Made by a program: the position numbers and the translations under genes. From NCBI GenBank assembly GCA_963840665.1, contig CAWIZO010000005.1, forward strand, positions 186,001-250,000: DNA of 64,000 nucleotides. The letters run 5' to 3'. This DNA comes from DATFTE01 sp963840665. GTDB taxonomy: Bacteria; Acidobacteriota; Terriglobia; Terriglobales; Acidobacteriaceae. The notes under the pieces were generated by a model. That model made no database searches. It had not been told where the DNA came from and was given only the letters and a program-made list of their open reading frames with translations. Position 1 is the stretch's first letter. Each line of letters starts with the position of its first letter. Below, piece after piece: positions 43,401-51,319 of this stretch.

Positions 43401-43456
43401 CCGCGTCTACAGCTTCTCCCTTACAGTTCCGATCAGTATTCCTGTATGAAGTTTCT

Positions 43457-43475
43457 CGGGGGAAAATTCCTCCCG
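43457..43475. promoter_or_regulatory. Possible activator site upstream of a sigma-54 promoter
   Basis: An imperfect palindrome CGGGGGAAAATTCCTCCCG, centred about 100 bases before the sigma-54-type promoter at 43549, which is the normal distance for an NtrC-type enhancer site. No second copy was found, so this is inference. Confidence 0.35.
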
Positions 43476-43548
43476 GCGCCCTCCCGAAAGTTCCCGCCCG
43501 ATACGACTCAATCGCGCTAAAGCGCAGCAAAATCAGTGTGCGAATTCC

Positions 43549-43564
43549 TGGCAAGACTCGTGCA
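43549..43564 (+). promoter_or_regulatory. Sigma-54-type promoter (-24/-12)
   Basis: TGGCAAGACTCGTGCA matches the TGGCACG-N4-TTGCA consensus at all but two positions and keeps the exact GG-N10-GC spacing. Transcription would start near 43576, 32 bases ahead of the ATG of the small exported protein, leaving room for its GGAGGAG ribosome site. A sigma-54 activator with its own kinase is encoded 1.6 kb downstream. Confidence 0.6.
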
Positions 43565-43607
43565 ATAGACACATCGCATTCAGATAACGGCCTCTTGGAG
43601 GAGTGCA

Positions 43608-43955
43608 ATGAAGAAACGTTTAGGCATTATGGCAACGCTCGCTCTTGGCGCAGCGCTACTGCCGGCAGCGTTCGCACAGGAGCAATCGAGTCCGCCGAGC
43701 CAGCAGGATCAAGGCATGTCGCAGTCGCAGCCGGGACAGGACTCCGCCCAAAGCCCGACCGCGTATAGCGGCACCGTGATGAAGAGCGGCAGCAAGTATG
43801 TGTTGAAGACCGATGCGGGAACGCTGCAGCTCGACGATCAGGCGAAAGCGAAAAAATATAACGGGAAACAAGTGACCGTGAACGGCACCGTCGACAAGAG
43901 CACAGGCATGCTTCATGTGACAGATATCGCTCCTGCGTCCTCGATGCAGCACTAG
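43608..43955 (+). CDS. Small exported protein, DUF5818-like
   Basis: A protein of 115 aa. Start ATG 43608 behind TTGGAGGAG. Signal peptide MKKRLGIMATLALGAALLPA with cleavage after AFA. Then a Gln/Ser/Pro-rich linker (about residues 25-50) and a compact beta domain, YSGTVMKSGSKYVLKTDAG ... YNGKQVTVNGTVDKSTGMLH, which resembles the OB-like fold of DUF5818 and of copper- or stress-related periplasmic proteins. Function unknown. A sigma-54-type promoter directly upstream and the neighbouring NtrB/NtrC-like pair suggest it is induced by an envelope or nutritional signal. Confidence 0.72.
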   Translation: MKKRLGIMATLALGAALLPAAFAQEQSSPPSQQDQGMSQSQPGQDSAQSPTAYSGTVMKSGSKYVLKTDAGTLQLDDQAKAKKYNGKQVTVNGTVDKSTGMLHVTDIAPASSMQH

Positions 43956-44139
43956 GAGGTTTATGCAATAAAAAGGGTCCTTCGCAGATCCTCAGAAGAA
44001 CCCGGTTCCGCGTTTTGCCCCCAACCGAAAGCGGCTGCCTGCGGATGTGCAGATCACAGGCGGCCGCTCCTACCTCGCACTAGCCCACGTGATGCTGATC
44101 ACAGCTTTCTGAGACACGGCGTTCCATCGTGTTAGATGG

Positions 44140-45177
44140 ATGAGTGTGCATATTCCCATCTCGTCTGCCTTGGCGGAGACCACTTTTAAGTGGCTATTCC
44201 TCAGTGGTATAGCGCTGCCCGGTGGGTTGTCGAAAACCCTCGCTCTGGCTGGTTTCGTGGGAGCCGCCACGATCGAGCTTATCTTGTGGTTCAGGCGCCA
44301 ACATCGGATCAACGCTTTCGAACAGGAACTGGAAAAAGCGCACGAAGCGATTCGCCACATAGGACGGGAGCGCGATCTGGCTCAGGAAGAAGTCTTCCGC
44401 CGCTTGTACGAAGAACGCGAGCTCAACAAAGAGAAGACGCAGTTTCAGGCGCAACTCGCGGAGTACGAGAAGTACGCAGCTTTGGCTCGACTGGCTTTGG
44501 GCGCCGCCCACGAGATTAATAATCCACTGCTGGGCATCCTCTCGCACCTGGAGCTGGAGTTGAACGTCACGACCGATGCCGAACAGCGTGCCGAGATCGA
44601 ACAGTGCATCATCGGGGCCAAACGAATTTCCAACACCCTGCGGGGACTAGTGAACTATGCGCGTCCGGGGCCTCTGGTGTTGAGCAAGATCAGCCTGTAC
44701 CGGTTGGTGATGGACACGCTCGGATTTCTCGAAGGGCAGCCGATGCTGCGGGGAAAAGCGCTGGAAAACTACGTCCCGGCGGAACTTCCCCACATCCGCG
44801 CCGATGCTAACCAGCTTTCGCAGGTGCTGATGAATTTGTTGTTGAATGCGGCCGAAGCGACTCCGGAGGGCGGCAAGATTATTATCTCGGCAAGCAAACT
44901 AACCTACGTCGAGAGCGTAGAGATTCGCGTTAGCGATACGGGTTGCGGAATTCCTCCCGATATCCTGCCGCACGTGTTCGAGCCTTTTTTTACGACGAAA
45001 AAAGGAAAAGGCACCGGGCTGGGGCTGAGCATCAGCCAGGCGTACGTGCGTAGCCACGGTGGAGAGATGCGCGTGGACAGCGTTGTGAATCATGGAACGA
45101 CGATCACGCTGACACTTCCGGTGCGTCAGGATTCGGCGGAAGGGGTCGGGGAAGCGGAATCGGAAGTGGTGGTTTAG
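44140..45177 (+). CDS. NtrB-like sensor histidine kinase
   Basis: A protein of 345 aa. One or two membrane helices at the N-terminus (LFLSGIALPGGLSKTLALAG, then VGAATIELILWF), followed by a coiled coil (about residues 60-110), a HisKA domain with LALGAAHEINNPLLGIL (catalytic His) and HATPase_c (LMNLLLNAAEATPEGG, DTGCGIPPDILPHVFEPFF, KGKGTGLGLSISQAYV). There is no PAS or periplasmic domain, so the signal is cytoplasmic or sensed in the membrane. It lies 36 bases ahead of the sigma-54 activator gene and is surely its partner. Confidence 0.87.
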   Translation: MSVHIPISSALAETTFKWLFLSGIALPGGLSKTLALAGFVGAATIELILWFRRQHRINAFEQELEKAHEAIRHIGRERDLAQEEVFRRLYEERELNKEKTQFQAQLAEYEKYAALARLALGAAHEINNPLLGILSHLELELNVTTDAEQRAEIEQCIIGAKRISNTLRGLVNYARPGPLVLSKISLYRLVMDTLGFLEGQPMLRGKALENYVPAELPHIRADANQLSQVLMNLLLNAAEATPEGGKIIISASKLTYVESVEIRVSDTGCGIPPDILPHVFEPFFTTKKGKGTGLGLSISQAYVRSHGGEMRVDSVVNHGTTITLTLPVRQDSAEGVGEAESEVVV

Positions 45178-45179
45178 GG

Positions 45180-45212
45180 CGGACCTCAGACGTCAGCCCT
45201 CGGACTTCAGAC
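45180..45212. repeat. Heptamer array (GGACCTC/AGACGTC units)
   Basis: Units GGACCTC, AGACGTC, AGCCCTC, GGACTTC, AGAC fill the whole gap between the kinase and regulator genes and stop at the ATG of the regulator, leaving no normal ribosome site. Confidence 0.65.
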
Positions 45213-45213
45213 T

Positions 45214-46590
45214 ATGGCTTACTCGGTTTTGGTCGTCGATGACGAAGAACTGACACTACGTACCATCTCGCGCGGGTTGCGGCAGGAAGGCTTCGAAGTC
45301 TTTACGGCCGGATCAGGCGAAGACGCGCTGAAAATTTTCCACGATGAGAAGCCTGATCTCACGCTGCTCGATATCATTCTGCCGGGAATTGACGGAGTCG
45401 AAGTGCTACGGCAGTTGAAGCAAGCGAATCCGGCCGCAATTATTCTGATGATGAGCGCGTATCACCTGGTAGATCGCGCGGTTGAAGCTATGAAACTCGG
45501 CGCGTACGACTATCTGGTCAAGCCTTTCCATTTGGCCGACATGATTGCCACGATGCACCGTGCAACCGAAATGCTGGCGTTACGGGTGCGGGTGCGTGAC
45601 ACGGTGGAGTCGGCCAAAGGTCGCTACGACTTCGGGCGAGTCATAACGCAGAACGCGACGACAATCAAGATGCTGGAAATGTCGCGCAAGGCGGCGGAGT
45701 CGGACCATACGACGATCTTGATTCAGGGCGAGAGTGGAACGGGAAAGGGAGTCTTCGCGAAAGCCATTCACTACGCCAGCCCCCGCGCGACCATGCCTTT
45801 GCTGGAAATCAACTGCGCGGCGCTTCCCGATAATTTATTGGAGAGCGAACTGTTCGGTTACGAGCCCGGCGCCTTCACCGACGCGCGGCGCCGCAAGGAA
45901 GGCCTGCTGGAACGTGCGAATGGAGGCACGGTTTTTCTCGATGAGATCGGCAACATGTCGCTCAGCGTGCAAGCCAAACTGCTGCGCGTGCTCGAAGAAG
46001 GAACGTTCATGCGGCTGGGCGGGGTGCGGCTGATCAAAGTGAACGTCCGGCTGATCGCGGCGACAAACGTGAATCTGAAAGAGGCGGTGGCGCAGGGACA
46101 TTTCCGCGAGGATCTTTATTATCGGTTGAACGTTGTGCCGCTATTTCTTCCTTCGCTGCGCGAGCGTAAAGAAGACGTCCTGCCATTGGCGCTCGAGATG
46201 CTGCAGCACTTTAACCGCGAACTGAACAAGAAGTTCACGGGATTTACTCCAGCCGCGGCCGATCTGCTGCAGCAATATTCGTGGCCGGGGAACATTCGCG
46301 AACTGAAGAATGTGATTGAACGGACGATGATTCTCTCGCCGGATGGCGACATCGATGCCGCCTACTTGCCCGAGGAGATCCGCGATCACGCGGTGGAGGA
46401 GCGACCAGGAGTGCTCACTCCGTCCGACATCTCTCCCACCGGGAATCAGTTTGTCAGCCTGCGGGAGATGGAGGATCTCTATATCGAGCAGGTTCTCGCC
46501 GCGACAGGACACAACAAGACACACGCCTGCCGAATTCTCGGAATTCATCCCACTTCCCTGCTGAGAAGAATGAAGAAAGAGAAGGTCTAG
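45214..46590 (+). CDS. Sigma-54-dependent response regulator (NtrC family)
   Basis: A protein of 458 aa. Receiver domain 1-120 (VLVVDDEELTLR, phospho-acceptor in LTLLDIILPGIDG, Lys in YDYLVKPFHLADM); AAA+ domain about 145-385 with Walker A GESGTGKGVFAKAIH, Walker B GGTVFLDEIGNMS, sensor ATNVNLKEAV and the arginine finger region FREDLYYRLNV; and a Fis-type helix-turn-helix at the end (YIEQVLAATGHNKTHACRIL). The sigma-54 contact loop, usually GAFTGA, reads GAFTDA, a natural variant seen in some family members. It is expected to activate sigma-54 promoters when phosphorylated by the adjacent kinase; the promoter at 43549 is the nearest candidate. Confidence 0.9.
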   Translation: MAYSVLVVDDEELTLRTISRGLRQEGFEVFTAGSGEDALKIFHDEKPDLTLLDIILPGIDGVEVLRQLKQANPAAIILMMSAYHLVDRAVEAMKLGAYDYLVKPFHLADMIATMHRATEMLALRVRVRDTVESAKGRYDFGRVITQNATTIKMLEMSRKAAESDHTTILIQGESGTGKGVFAKAIHYASPRATMPLLEINCAALPDNLLESELFGYEPGAFTDARRRKEGLLERANGGTVFLDEIGNMSLSVQAKLLRVLEEGTFMRLGGVRLIKVNVRLIAATNVNLKEAVAQGHFREDLYYRLNVVPLFLPSLRERKEDVLPLALEMLQHFNRELNKKFTGFTPAAADLLQQYSWPGNIRELKNVIERTMILSPDGDIDAAYLPEEIRDHAVEERPGVLTPSDISPTGNQFVSLREMEDLYIEQVLAATGHNKTHACRILGIHPTSLLRRMKKEKV

Positions 46591-46690
46591 GCTTGGGCTT
46601 CGGGCTTCGGGCTTCGGGCTTCGGGCTTCGGGCTTCGGGCTTCGGGCTTCAGGCTTCGGGCTTCAGGCTTCAGCCATCGGGCTTCGGCCC
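46591..46690. repeat. Long heptamer array (GGGCTTC units)
   Basis: About twelve 7-base units, most exactly GGGCTTC with AGGCTTC and AGCCATC variants. It begins one base after the regulator stop codon. This is the longest and most regular array of the window. Confidence 0.8.
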
Positions 46691-46745
46691 CCGCTTGCGC
46701 TCGTAGAGACGCAGCATCGATCTCTCTCACACGAAAAAGACCAAA

Positions 46746-46787
46746 CCTGACGCCTGATGCCTGACGCCCAAAGCCCGAAGCCCGAAC
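46746..46787. repeat. Heptamer array (GAAGCCC/GACGCCT units)
   Basis: Units of GACGCCT, GATGCCT, GACGCCC, AAAGCCC and GAAGCCC type, complementary to the GGGCTTC array at 46591-46690. Together they form an inverted pair around a 55-base spacer. Confidence 0.65.
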
Positions 46788-46848
46788 TTTGGCTGTAGTC
46801 CTCCTGGCTACTGGGCGCGGGAAAAACATCATCTAAACTACTGAGAAC

Positions 46849-47829
46849 ATGCGCACCTTCTTCGTATTGGTCTTGATCGCCGCTCTTGGGGCGGGCGGAT
46901 GGCTGGCGTGGGCGCTCAAATCGCCGGTGACGCCTGATGGGCAGAAGTTCGTCATGCTGCGCCCGGGCTACTCGACGCGGCGCGTTGCGAAGGAGTTGAA
47001 GTCGCAAGGCATCATTCGTAGCGCCGACGCTTTTCTTCTGTGGCACTACTTCCATCGCAATCGATCTGCGAAGGCCGGAGAATATTTATTCGAGAGGCCC
47101 GCGAATGCTATCGAAGTTTACGATCGTTTGGCGCGCGGTGATATCTACGTGCATACGGTCGTCATTCCCGAAGGCTTCACCATGTTCGACATCGCCCAGG
47201 CTATGCAGGACGCGGGATTGGGCACTCGCGAAGATTTTTTGAAGATCGCTATGACGGAGACGTCGTTGATCTCGGATCTGGCGCCGAACGCGAAGAGTCT
47301 CGAAGGCTACTTGTTTCCCAATACCTACGAATTCACGCGGACCGAAAGCATGCACGACATGGTCGCCATGATGGTCAAACAGTTTCGTCAGGTCGCGCAA
47401 GAGATCGGACTGAACAGTGACGTCGAAAAGACAGTGACCATGGCGTCGATCATCGAAAAAGAAACGGCGGCCCCGGAAGAAAGGCCTCTGGTAGCCAGCG
47501 TTTACTACAACCGGCTGGCGAAGAATATGGCGCTGCAAGCCGATCCCAGCGTGATCTATGCGGAGTTACTCGACGGAAGCTATGGCGGCGCGCTGCATCA
47601 CGCGGACATGCAATTTGATTCTCCGTACAACACATATCGCCATTCGGGATTGCCGCCGGGGCCGATTGGGAATCCGGGGAAAACTTCGATCGAAGCCGCG
47701 ATGCATCCGGCGGAGACACACTATTACTATTTTGTGGCCGACGGCGCCGGACATCACAAATTCGCGCAAGATCTAGAAGAGCACAACAAGAACGTTGCGG
47801 CGTATCGGAAAATCATGAATGGTCGGTAA
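46849..47829 (+). CDS. mltG: MltG endolytic murein transglycosylase
   Basis: A protein of 326 aa anchored by an N-terminal membrane helix (FFVLVLIAALGAGGWLAWAL). After a LysM-like subdomain (FVMLRPGYSTRRVAKEL) comes the YceG catalytic domain: VVIPEGFTMFDIAQAMQ, LEGYLFPNTYEF, MASIIEKETAAPEERPLVAS (catalytic Glu in IIEKET), NMALQADPSVIY and YNTYRHSGLPPGPIGNPG. It cuts nascent peptidoglycan strands in the periplasm and probably sets glycan length. The length is normal and no operon partner is visible. Confidence 0.93.
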   Translation: MRTFFVLVLIAALGAGGWLAWALKSPVTPDGQKFVMLRPGYSTRRVAKELKSQGIIRSADAFLLWHYFHRNRSAKAGEYLFERPANAIEVYDRLARGDIYVHTVVIPEGFTMFDIAQAMQDAGLGTREDFLKIAMTETSLISDLAPNAKSLEGYLFPNTYEFTRTESMHDMVAMMVKQFRQVAQEIGLNSDVEKTVTMASIIEKETAAPEERPLVASVYYNRLAKNMALQADPSVIYAELLDGSYGGALHHADMQFDSPYNTYRHSGLPPGPIGNPGKTSIEAAMHPAETHYYYFVADGAGHHKFAQDLEEHNKNVAAYRKIMNGR

Positions 47830-47837
47830 GACGGTTT

Positions 47838-47870
47838 CGGGCTTCGGGCGTCGGGCGTCGGGCCTCAGGC
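47838..47870. repeat. Heptamer array overlapping a stop codon
   Basis: Units GGGCTTC, GGGCGTC, GGGCGTC, GGGCCTC, AGGC. The last unit contains the TGA (47867-47865) of the minus-strand four-helix gene, so the array reaches into that coding end. Confidence 0.65.
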
Positions 47871-48233
47871 CGCTGGTTCAACTTTAAGACTTTTGATCAA
47901 CCCGTTTAGCAGACGGCCAGCCTCACTCGTTTTCGCTAACAGTTCTGAACTTTGTGGTTCCGCGAGATACCCCAGGCGCGTCGCGATCGTGACCTGGGTT
48001 TCAACCTCGAACAGGGATCCTCTTGAGTTACTCAGAAAGTGCACCACCTCTTTGTCGAACGAGCGACCTTTTCCCTCTGCGATATTGCTGGCAACTGATA
48101 CGGAGGCCCTTCTGATTTGTGCGCTGAGACCGTACCGCTCTTCGGCTGGGAACGACCGAGTCGCTTGATAAATGTCAACCACCAAGTCCATAGCGCTCTG
48201 CCACGCTCTAAGATCCCTGTACGTTCCGCTCAT
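47865..48233 (-). CDS. Four-helix bundle protein (S23/IVP-like)
   Basis: A protein of 122 aa. Start ATG 48233 behind GAGGAG (GTG 48239 would leave no spacing). Typical family sequence: YRDLRAWQSAMDLVVDIYQ, SFPAEERYGLSAQIRRASVS, VASNIAEGKGR. Such proteins were first seen as products of 23S rRNA intervening sequences, but most members are stand-alone, as here, and often lie in variable or repeat-rich places; some act with retroelements. It is flanked on both sides by heptamer arrays of the same GGGCTTC-type unit (47838 and 48335), which may mean it travels or duplicates with them. Confidence 0.85.
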   Translation of the reverse strand: MSGTYRDLRAWQSAMDLVVDIYQATRSFPAEERYGLSAQIRRASVSVASNIAEGKGRSFDKEVVHFLSNSRGSLFEVETQVTIATRLGYLAEPQSSELLAKTSEAGRLLNGLIKSLKVEPAA

Positions 48234-48334
48234 CGCCACTCCTCATTTCAGGGCTTCAGCCAAACAAAAATCTTAGGAGAAAGTACCTCAAAATACGGTG
48301 ATGGCGGTCACCGTGGCGAACCAAGTCCCATATC

Positions 48335-48382
48335 CCGAAGCCTGACGCCTGAAGCCCGAAGCCTGAAGCCTGAAGCCTGAGA
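48335..48382. repeat. Heptamer array (GAAGCCT units)
   Basis: Seven units: GAAGCCT, GACGCCT, GAAGCCC, GAAGCCT, GAAGCCT, GAAGCCT, GAGACG. Inverse in orientation to the array at 47838 on the other side of the four-helix gene. Confidence 0.7.
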
Positions 48383-48452
48383 CGCGCTATACTCACCTTT
48401 TCCCTCAATCTCGGGGAATCCTCAGAGAGAGTTGGGGAATCCAACCTTGCTC

Positions 48453-49382
48453 ATGCGGCGTTTTACCGTATACCGGATTTTTCTCACATTTCTCGTGGTG
48501 CTGCCCTTAACGGGTTGTCTTTTTCGCTCGCGCAAAGTCGAGCAGCAATACAGCACGGCGCCGCTCAAGTCCGCCACCCAGCAGGACTTGATCAACTACA
48601 TCAACGCCCAGGCTTCCAAGATTCAGACCATGCAAGCCACAGTGGACATCGACACGTCCGTCGGCGGGGTGAAGAAGGGCAAGGTCATCGACTACCAGCA
48701 GATTCGCGGATACGTGCTAGCGCGCAAGCCGGCAATGCTGCGCATGGTGGGATTAATGCCGATTGTTCGCAACCGCGCATTTGACATGGTCAGTGACGGA
48801 ACGGAGTTCAAGTTGTGGATTCCCACCAAGAACCGTTTCATCATCGGCCGGAACGATGTGGGTACGCCGAATCCGCAGCAGCCGATGGAAAATATTCGTC
48901 CGCAACAGATCTATGAAGCCCTGTTGATTCCTGAAATCGATCCGCAGCACGAAATCGCGATCATGCAGAATGATTTTGAGCTCGTAACCGACGGCAAGAA
49001 TCACAAGGTCGAGCAACCGGACTATGAGATTGAGGTCATCCGCAAGGGTGAGCACGGTTGGTACCTGGCTAACAAATACGTGTTCAGCCGGACCGATCTT
49101 CTGCCCCACCGGCAGTTTGTCTACGACCAGAACGGAAATCTCACCAGCAAGGTGCGCTATGACGACTACAAGGAATATAGCGGCATCAACTTCCCGTCAC
49201 AGATTGAGATCTGGCGCCCGCAAGAGGAGTACGACATCACCCTGACGATGGTGAAGCTCGATCTGAATCAGCCTCTGCTGGATGACAAGTTCGCGCTCGA
49301 ACAACCTGCGGGAGCCGATGTCGTACGTCTCGACCAGCCGCGGAATCCCCCGCCCGGATTGAAGGGCGGAGATGGACACTGA
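48453..49382 (+). CDS. DUF4292-like lipoprotein
   Basis: A protein of 309 aa. ATG 48453 is chosen (TTG 48432 is in frame) because it gives the compact lipoprotein signal MRRFTVYRIFLTFLVVLPLT followed by lipobox LTGC. The mature part starts with a helical segment (LINYINAQASKIQTMQA) and then strands (VDIDTSV, QIRGYVLARKPAMLRMVGL, DMVSDGTEFKLWIPTKNRFI, YEIEVI, YNLTSKV-like NGNLTSKVRYDDYKEYSG). This half-barrel plan is like LolA/LolB-type carriers, hence an envelope lipid or lipoprotein handling role is conceivable, but this is inference. The next gene is an ABC permease. TATACT at 48388-48393 may be a -10 hexamer. Confidence 0.72.
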   Translation: MRRFTVYRIFLTFLVVLPLTGCLFRSRKVEQQYSTAPLKSATQQDLINYINAQASKIQTMQATVDIDTSVGGVKKGKVIDYQQIRGYVLARKPAMLRMVGLMPIVRNRAFDMVSDGTEFKLWIPTKNRFIIGRNDVGTPNPQQPMENIRPQQIYEALLIPEIDPQHEIAIMQNDFELVTDGKNHKVEQPDYEIEVIRKGEHGWYLANKYVFSRTDLLPHRQFVYDQNGNLTSKVRYDDYKEYSGINFPSQIEIWRPQEEYDITLTMVKLDLNQPLLDDKFALEQPAGADVVRLDQPRNPPPGLKGGDGH

Positions 49383-49410
49383 ACTCAGTACCTAGTACCG
49401 AGTACCGAGA
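49383..49410. repeat. Heptamer array (CCGAGTA units)
   Basis: Units CTCAGTA, CCTAGTA, CCGAGTA, CCGAGAA start just after the lipoprotein stop codon. Confidence 0.65.
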
Positions 49411-49455
49411 AAAACAAAAAAAGACAAGACTTGATAAGCTGTAACCCTACTTCCC

Positions 49456-50562
49456 ATGATGAACAAGATGATTGTGGCGAATCTGGTGCATCGGCCCATA
49501 CGGTCGCTGATCAGTGTGATTGCGATTGCGCTGGAAGTGACGCTGATACTGCTGATCGTGGGGCTGTCGATGGGTATGCTCAACGACACGCGGGCGCGAC
49601 AGGCTGGGATTGGCGCTGACGTAATTGTTATGCCGCCGGGATCGTCATTCATTGTTGGACTCACCGGCGCTCCCATGCCGATTAAAGTAGGAGAAGTGCT
49701 CGCCAAGCTGCCGCACGTGGCGGTGGTAGCTCCGGTAGTCACGACGGTGTCAACGCAAGGGGCGCTGGAAGTGATCGCCGGAATTGATCCCAACAGCTAT
49801 CAGAGGCTATCCGGGCCGTTCAATTTCATCAGCGGCGGTCCTTTTCAGGGGCCGGATGATGTGCTGGTCGATGATCTATTTGCGCGTTCCAAGCGCGTCG
49901 GTGTGGGAGATTCGATCGAAATTCTGAACCACAACTTCCGCATTGCCGGTGTAGTCGAGCAAGGTAAAGGGGCCAGGAAATTTCTTCAGTTGAGTGTGCT
50001 GCAAGATCTGATCGGAGCGCAGAACAAAGCTTCGATCTTTTACATCAAGGCCGACAATCCTGCGAATGCCGACGCTATCGTCGATGAGATCAAACATGTG
50101 CCTGGGATGGAAAAGTATGTGGCCTCTTCGATGGCTTATTACCTGTCGATGATGACGCCAAGCCACTATCCCGGGCTGTCGACGTTCATCAATGTGGTGA
50201 TTGGGATTTCGGTGATTATTGGGTTCATCGTGATTTTCCAGGCGATGTATGCGGCGGTCATGGAACGTACCCGGGAAATCGGGATTCTGAAATCCATTGG
50301 TGCTTCCAAGCTTTATATCGTCAATGCGATTTTGCGAGAGACGATTCTGTTGACGCTGGCAGGCGTTCTGGTCGGTGTAATTTTCAGCCTGGCTGTGCGT
50401 GCCGGAATTGTGCATCGCCTTCCCACGTTACAAGTGGTTGTGACCGGAGATTTGATCGTCAAAGCTACGATTATTGCGATTGCAGGGGCAATCCTGGGGG
50501 CTCTCTACCCTGCTTTCAAGGCCGCCCAGAAGGATCCGATCGACGCTCTGGCGTACGAGTAG
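49456..50562 (+). CDS. FtsX/MacB-type ABC transporter permease
   Basis: A protein of 368 aa. Architecture: N-terminal membrane helix (LISVIAIALEVTLILLIVGL), a periplasmic MacB-like domain (about 50-240, with GIGADVIVMPPGSSF and DVLVDDLFARSKRVGVGDS), then three C-terminal helices and the FtsX signature MERTREIGILKSIGASKLYI and AFKAAQKDPIDALAYE. Such permeases use ATP to move the periplasmic domain mechanically (Lol, Mac, lipoprotein or drug export) and need an ATPase, which is not adjacent. The preceding gene is a lipoprotein and may be a partner. The start could also be the second ATG at 49459. Confidence 0.87.
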   Translation: MMNKMIVANLVHRPIRSLISVIAIALEVTLILLIVGLSMGMLNDTRARQAGIGADVIVMPPGSSFIVGLTGAPMPIKVGEVLAKLPHVAVVAPVVTTVSTQGALEVIAGIDPNSYQRLSGPFNFISGGPFQGPDDVLVDDLFARSKRVGVGDSIEILNHNFRIAGVVEQGKGARKFLQLSVLQDLIGAQNKASIFYIKADNPANADAIVDEIKHVPGMEKYVASSMAYYLSMMTPSHYPGLSTFINVVIGISVIIGFIVIFQAMYAAVMERTREIGILKSIGASKLYIVNAILRETILLTLAGVLVGVIFSLAVRAGIVHRLPTLQVVVTGDLIVKATIIAIAGAILGALYPAFKAAQKDPIDALAYE

Positions 50563-50664
50563 TGGGTATCCGGCTTCGGGCGTGAGTCATCTGCAAAAAC
50601 CCGCGAAAATCCTGATTTTAGACGCTTCTGCACGTCGTTAGAGATCGGTAACGTGCGGAATCCA

Positions 50665-50693
50665 TTGACATTTCTTGACGGGCTACGTTATCT
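50665..50693 (+). promoter_or_regulatory. Sigma-70-type promoter of rplM operon
   Basis: TTGACA (50665-50670), 17-base spacer, TTATCT (50688-50693). It stands 110 bases ahead of rplM and leaves a 5' leader of about 100 bases with a GC-rich, potentially folded middle. Confidence 0.65.
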
Positions 50694-50802
50694 TTAAAGC
50701 TTCGGAAGTACTGCGGTTGCCCGCCTGATACCTCACTGCTTTCCGCGATGAGGGGAAACTCAGCGGTCTTCTTTGCTTTTTTTAATTTCTGGGAGATTCG
50801 TA

Positions 50803-51243
50803 ATGTCAACCTATTTCCCCAAAGAGGGGGAAATTGCGCGCAAGTGGTACGTCGTGGATGCTTCCGGGCAGACGCTCGGACGGCTGGCCTCGCAGGTGGC
50901 CCGCATCCTCATGGGTAAAGAAAATCCGCAATACACGCCATTCATCGATACCGGCGATCACGTGATCGTGATCAACGCCGAGAAGGTGAAGACGACGGGC
51001 ATGAAAGCGGAGCAGAAGTCGTATCAGCACTACACCGGTTATCCGGGCGGACTGCGAAACGAAGACTACCGCAAGCGTTTTGCGCGGAAGCCTGAAATGA
51101 TCATCGAAGAAGCGGTTTCGCGCATGCTGCCCAAGTCAAAAATGGGCAAGCAGATGTTCACCAAGCTGAAGGTTTATCGTGGCGACAAACATCCTCACGA
51201 AGCGCAGAAGCCGGAAGCGAAGCAGCTCGAAGTACGAGCGTAA
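50803..51243 (+). CDS. rplM: 50S ribosomal protein L13
   Basis: A protein of 146 aa from ATG 50803 behind CTGGGAG. Signatures: KWYVVDASGQTLGRLASQVA, TPFIDTGDHVIVINAEKV, YYQHTGYPGG-like YQHYTGYPGGLRNE, VSRMLPKSKMGKQMF, LKVYRGDKHPHEAQ. It binds 23S rRNA early in assembly of the large subunit. As in most bacteria rpsI follows directly. Confidence 0.97.
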   Translation: MSTYFPKEGEIARKWYVVDASGQTLGRLASQVARILMGKENPQYTPFIDTGDHVIVINAEKVKTTGMKAEQKSYQHYTGYPGGLRNEDYRKRFARKPEMIIEEAVSRMLPKSKMGKQMFTKLKVYRGDKHPHEAQKPEAKQLEVRA

Positions 51244-51284
51244 GAGTTCCTTAATTCTTTGAAAGGTCAGATGCACCGCGTTCG

Positions 51285-51319
51285 GCTGAAAGCCGACGGC
51301 CGAGTGCTGATAGCTAAAA
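51285..51319. repeat. Heptamer array abutting the rpsI start
   Basis: Degenerate units GGCTGAA, AGCCGAC, GGCCGAG, TGCTGAT, AGCTAAA run directly into the rpsI ATG and replace a normal ribosome site. Confidence 0.5.

Noticed and set aside
46591..46690. Possible CRISPR array
   Set aside because: The unit is 7 bases with no spacers; it is a tandem array like others in the window, and no cas gene is near.
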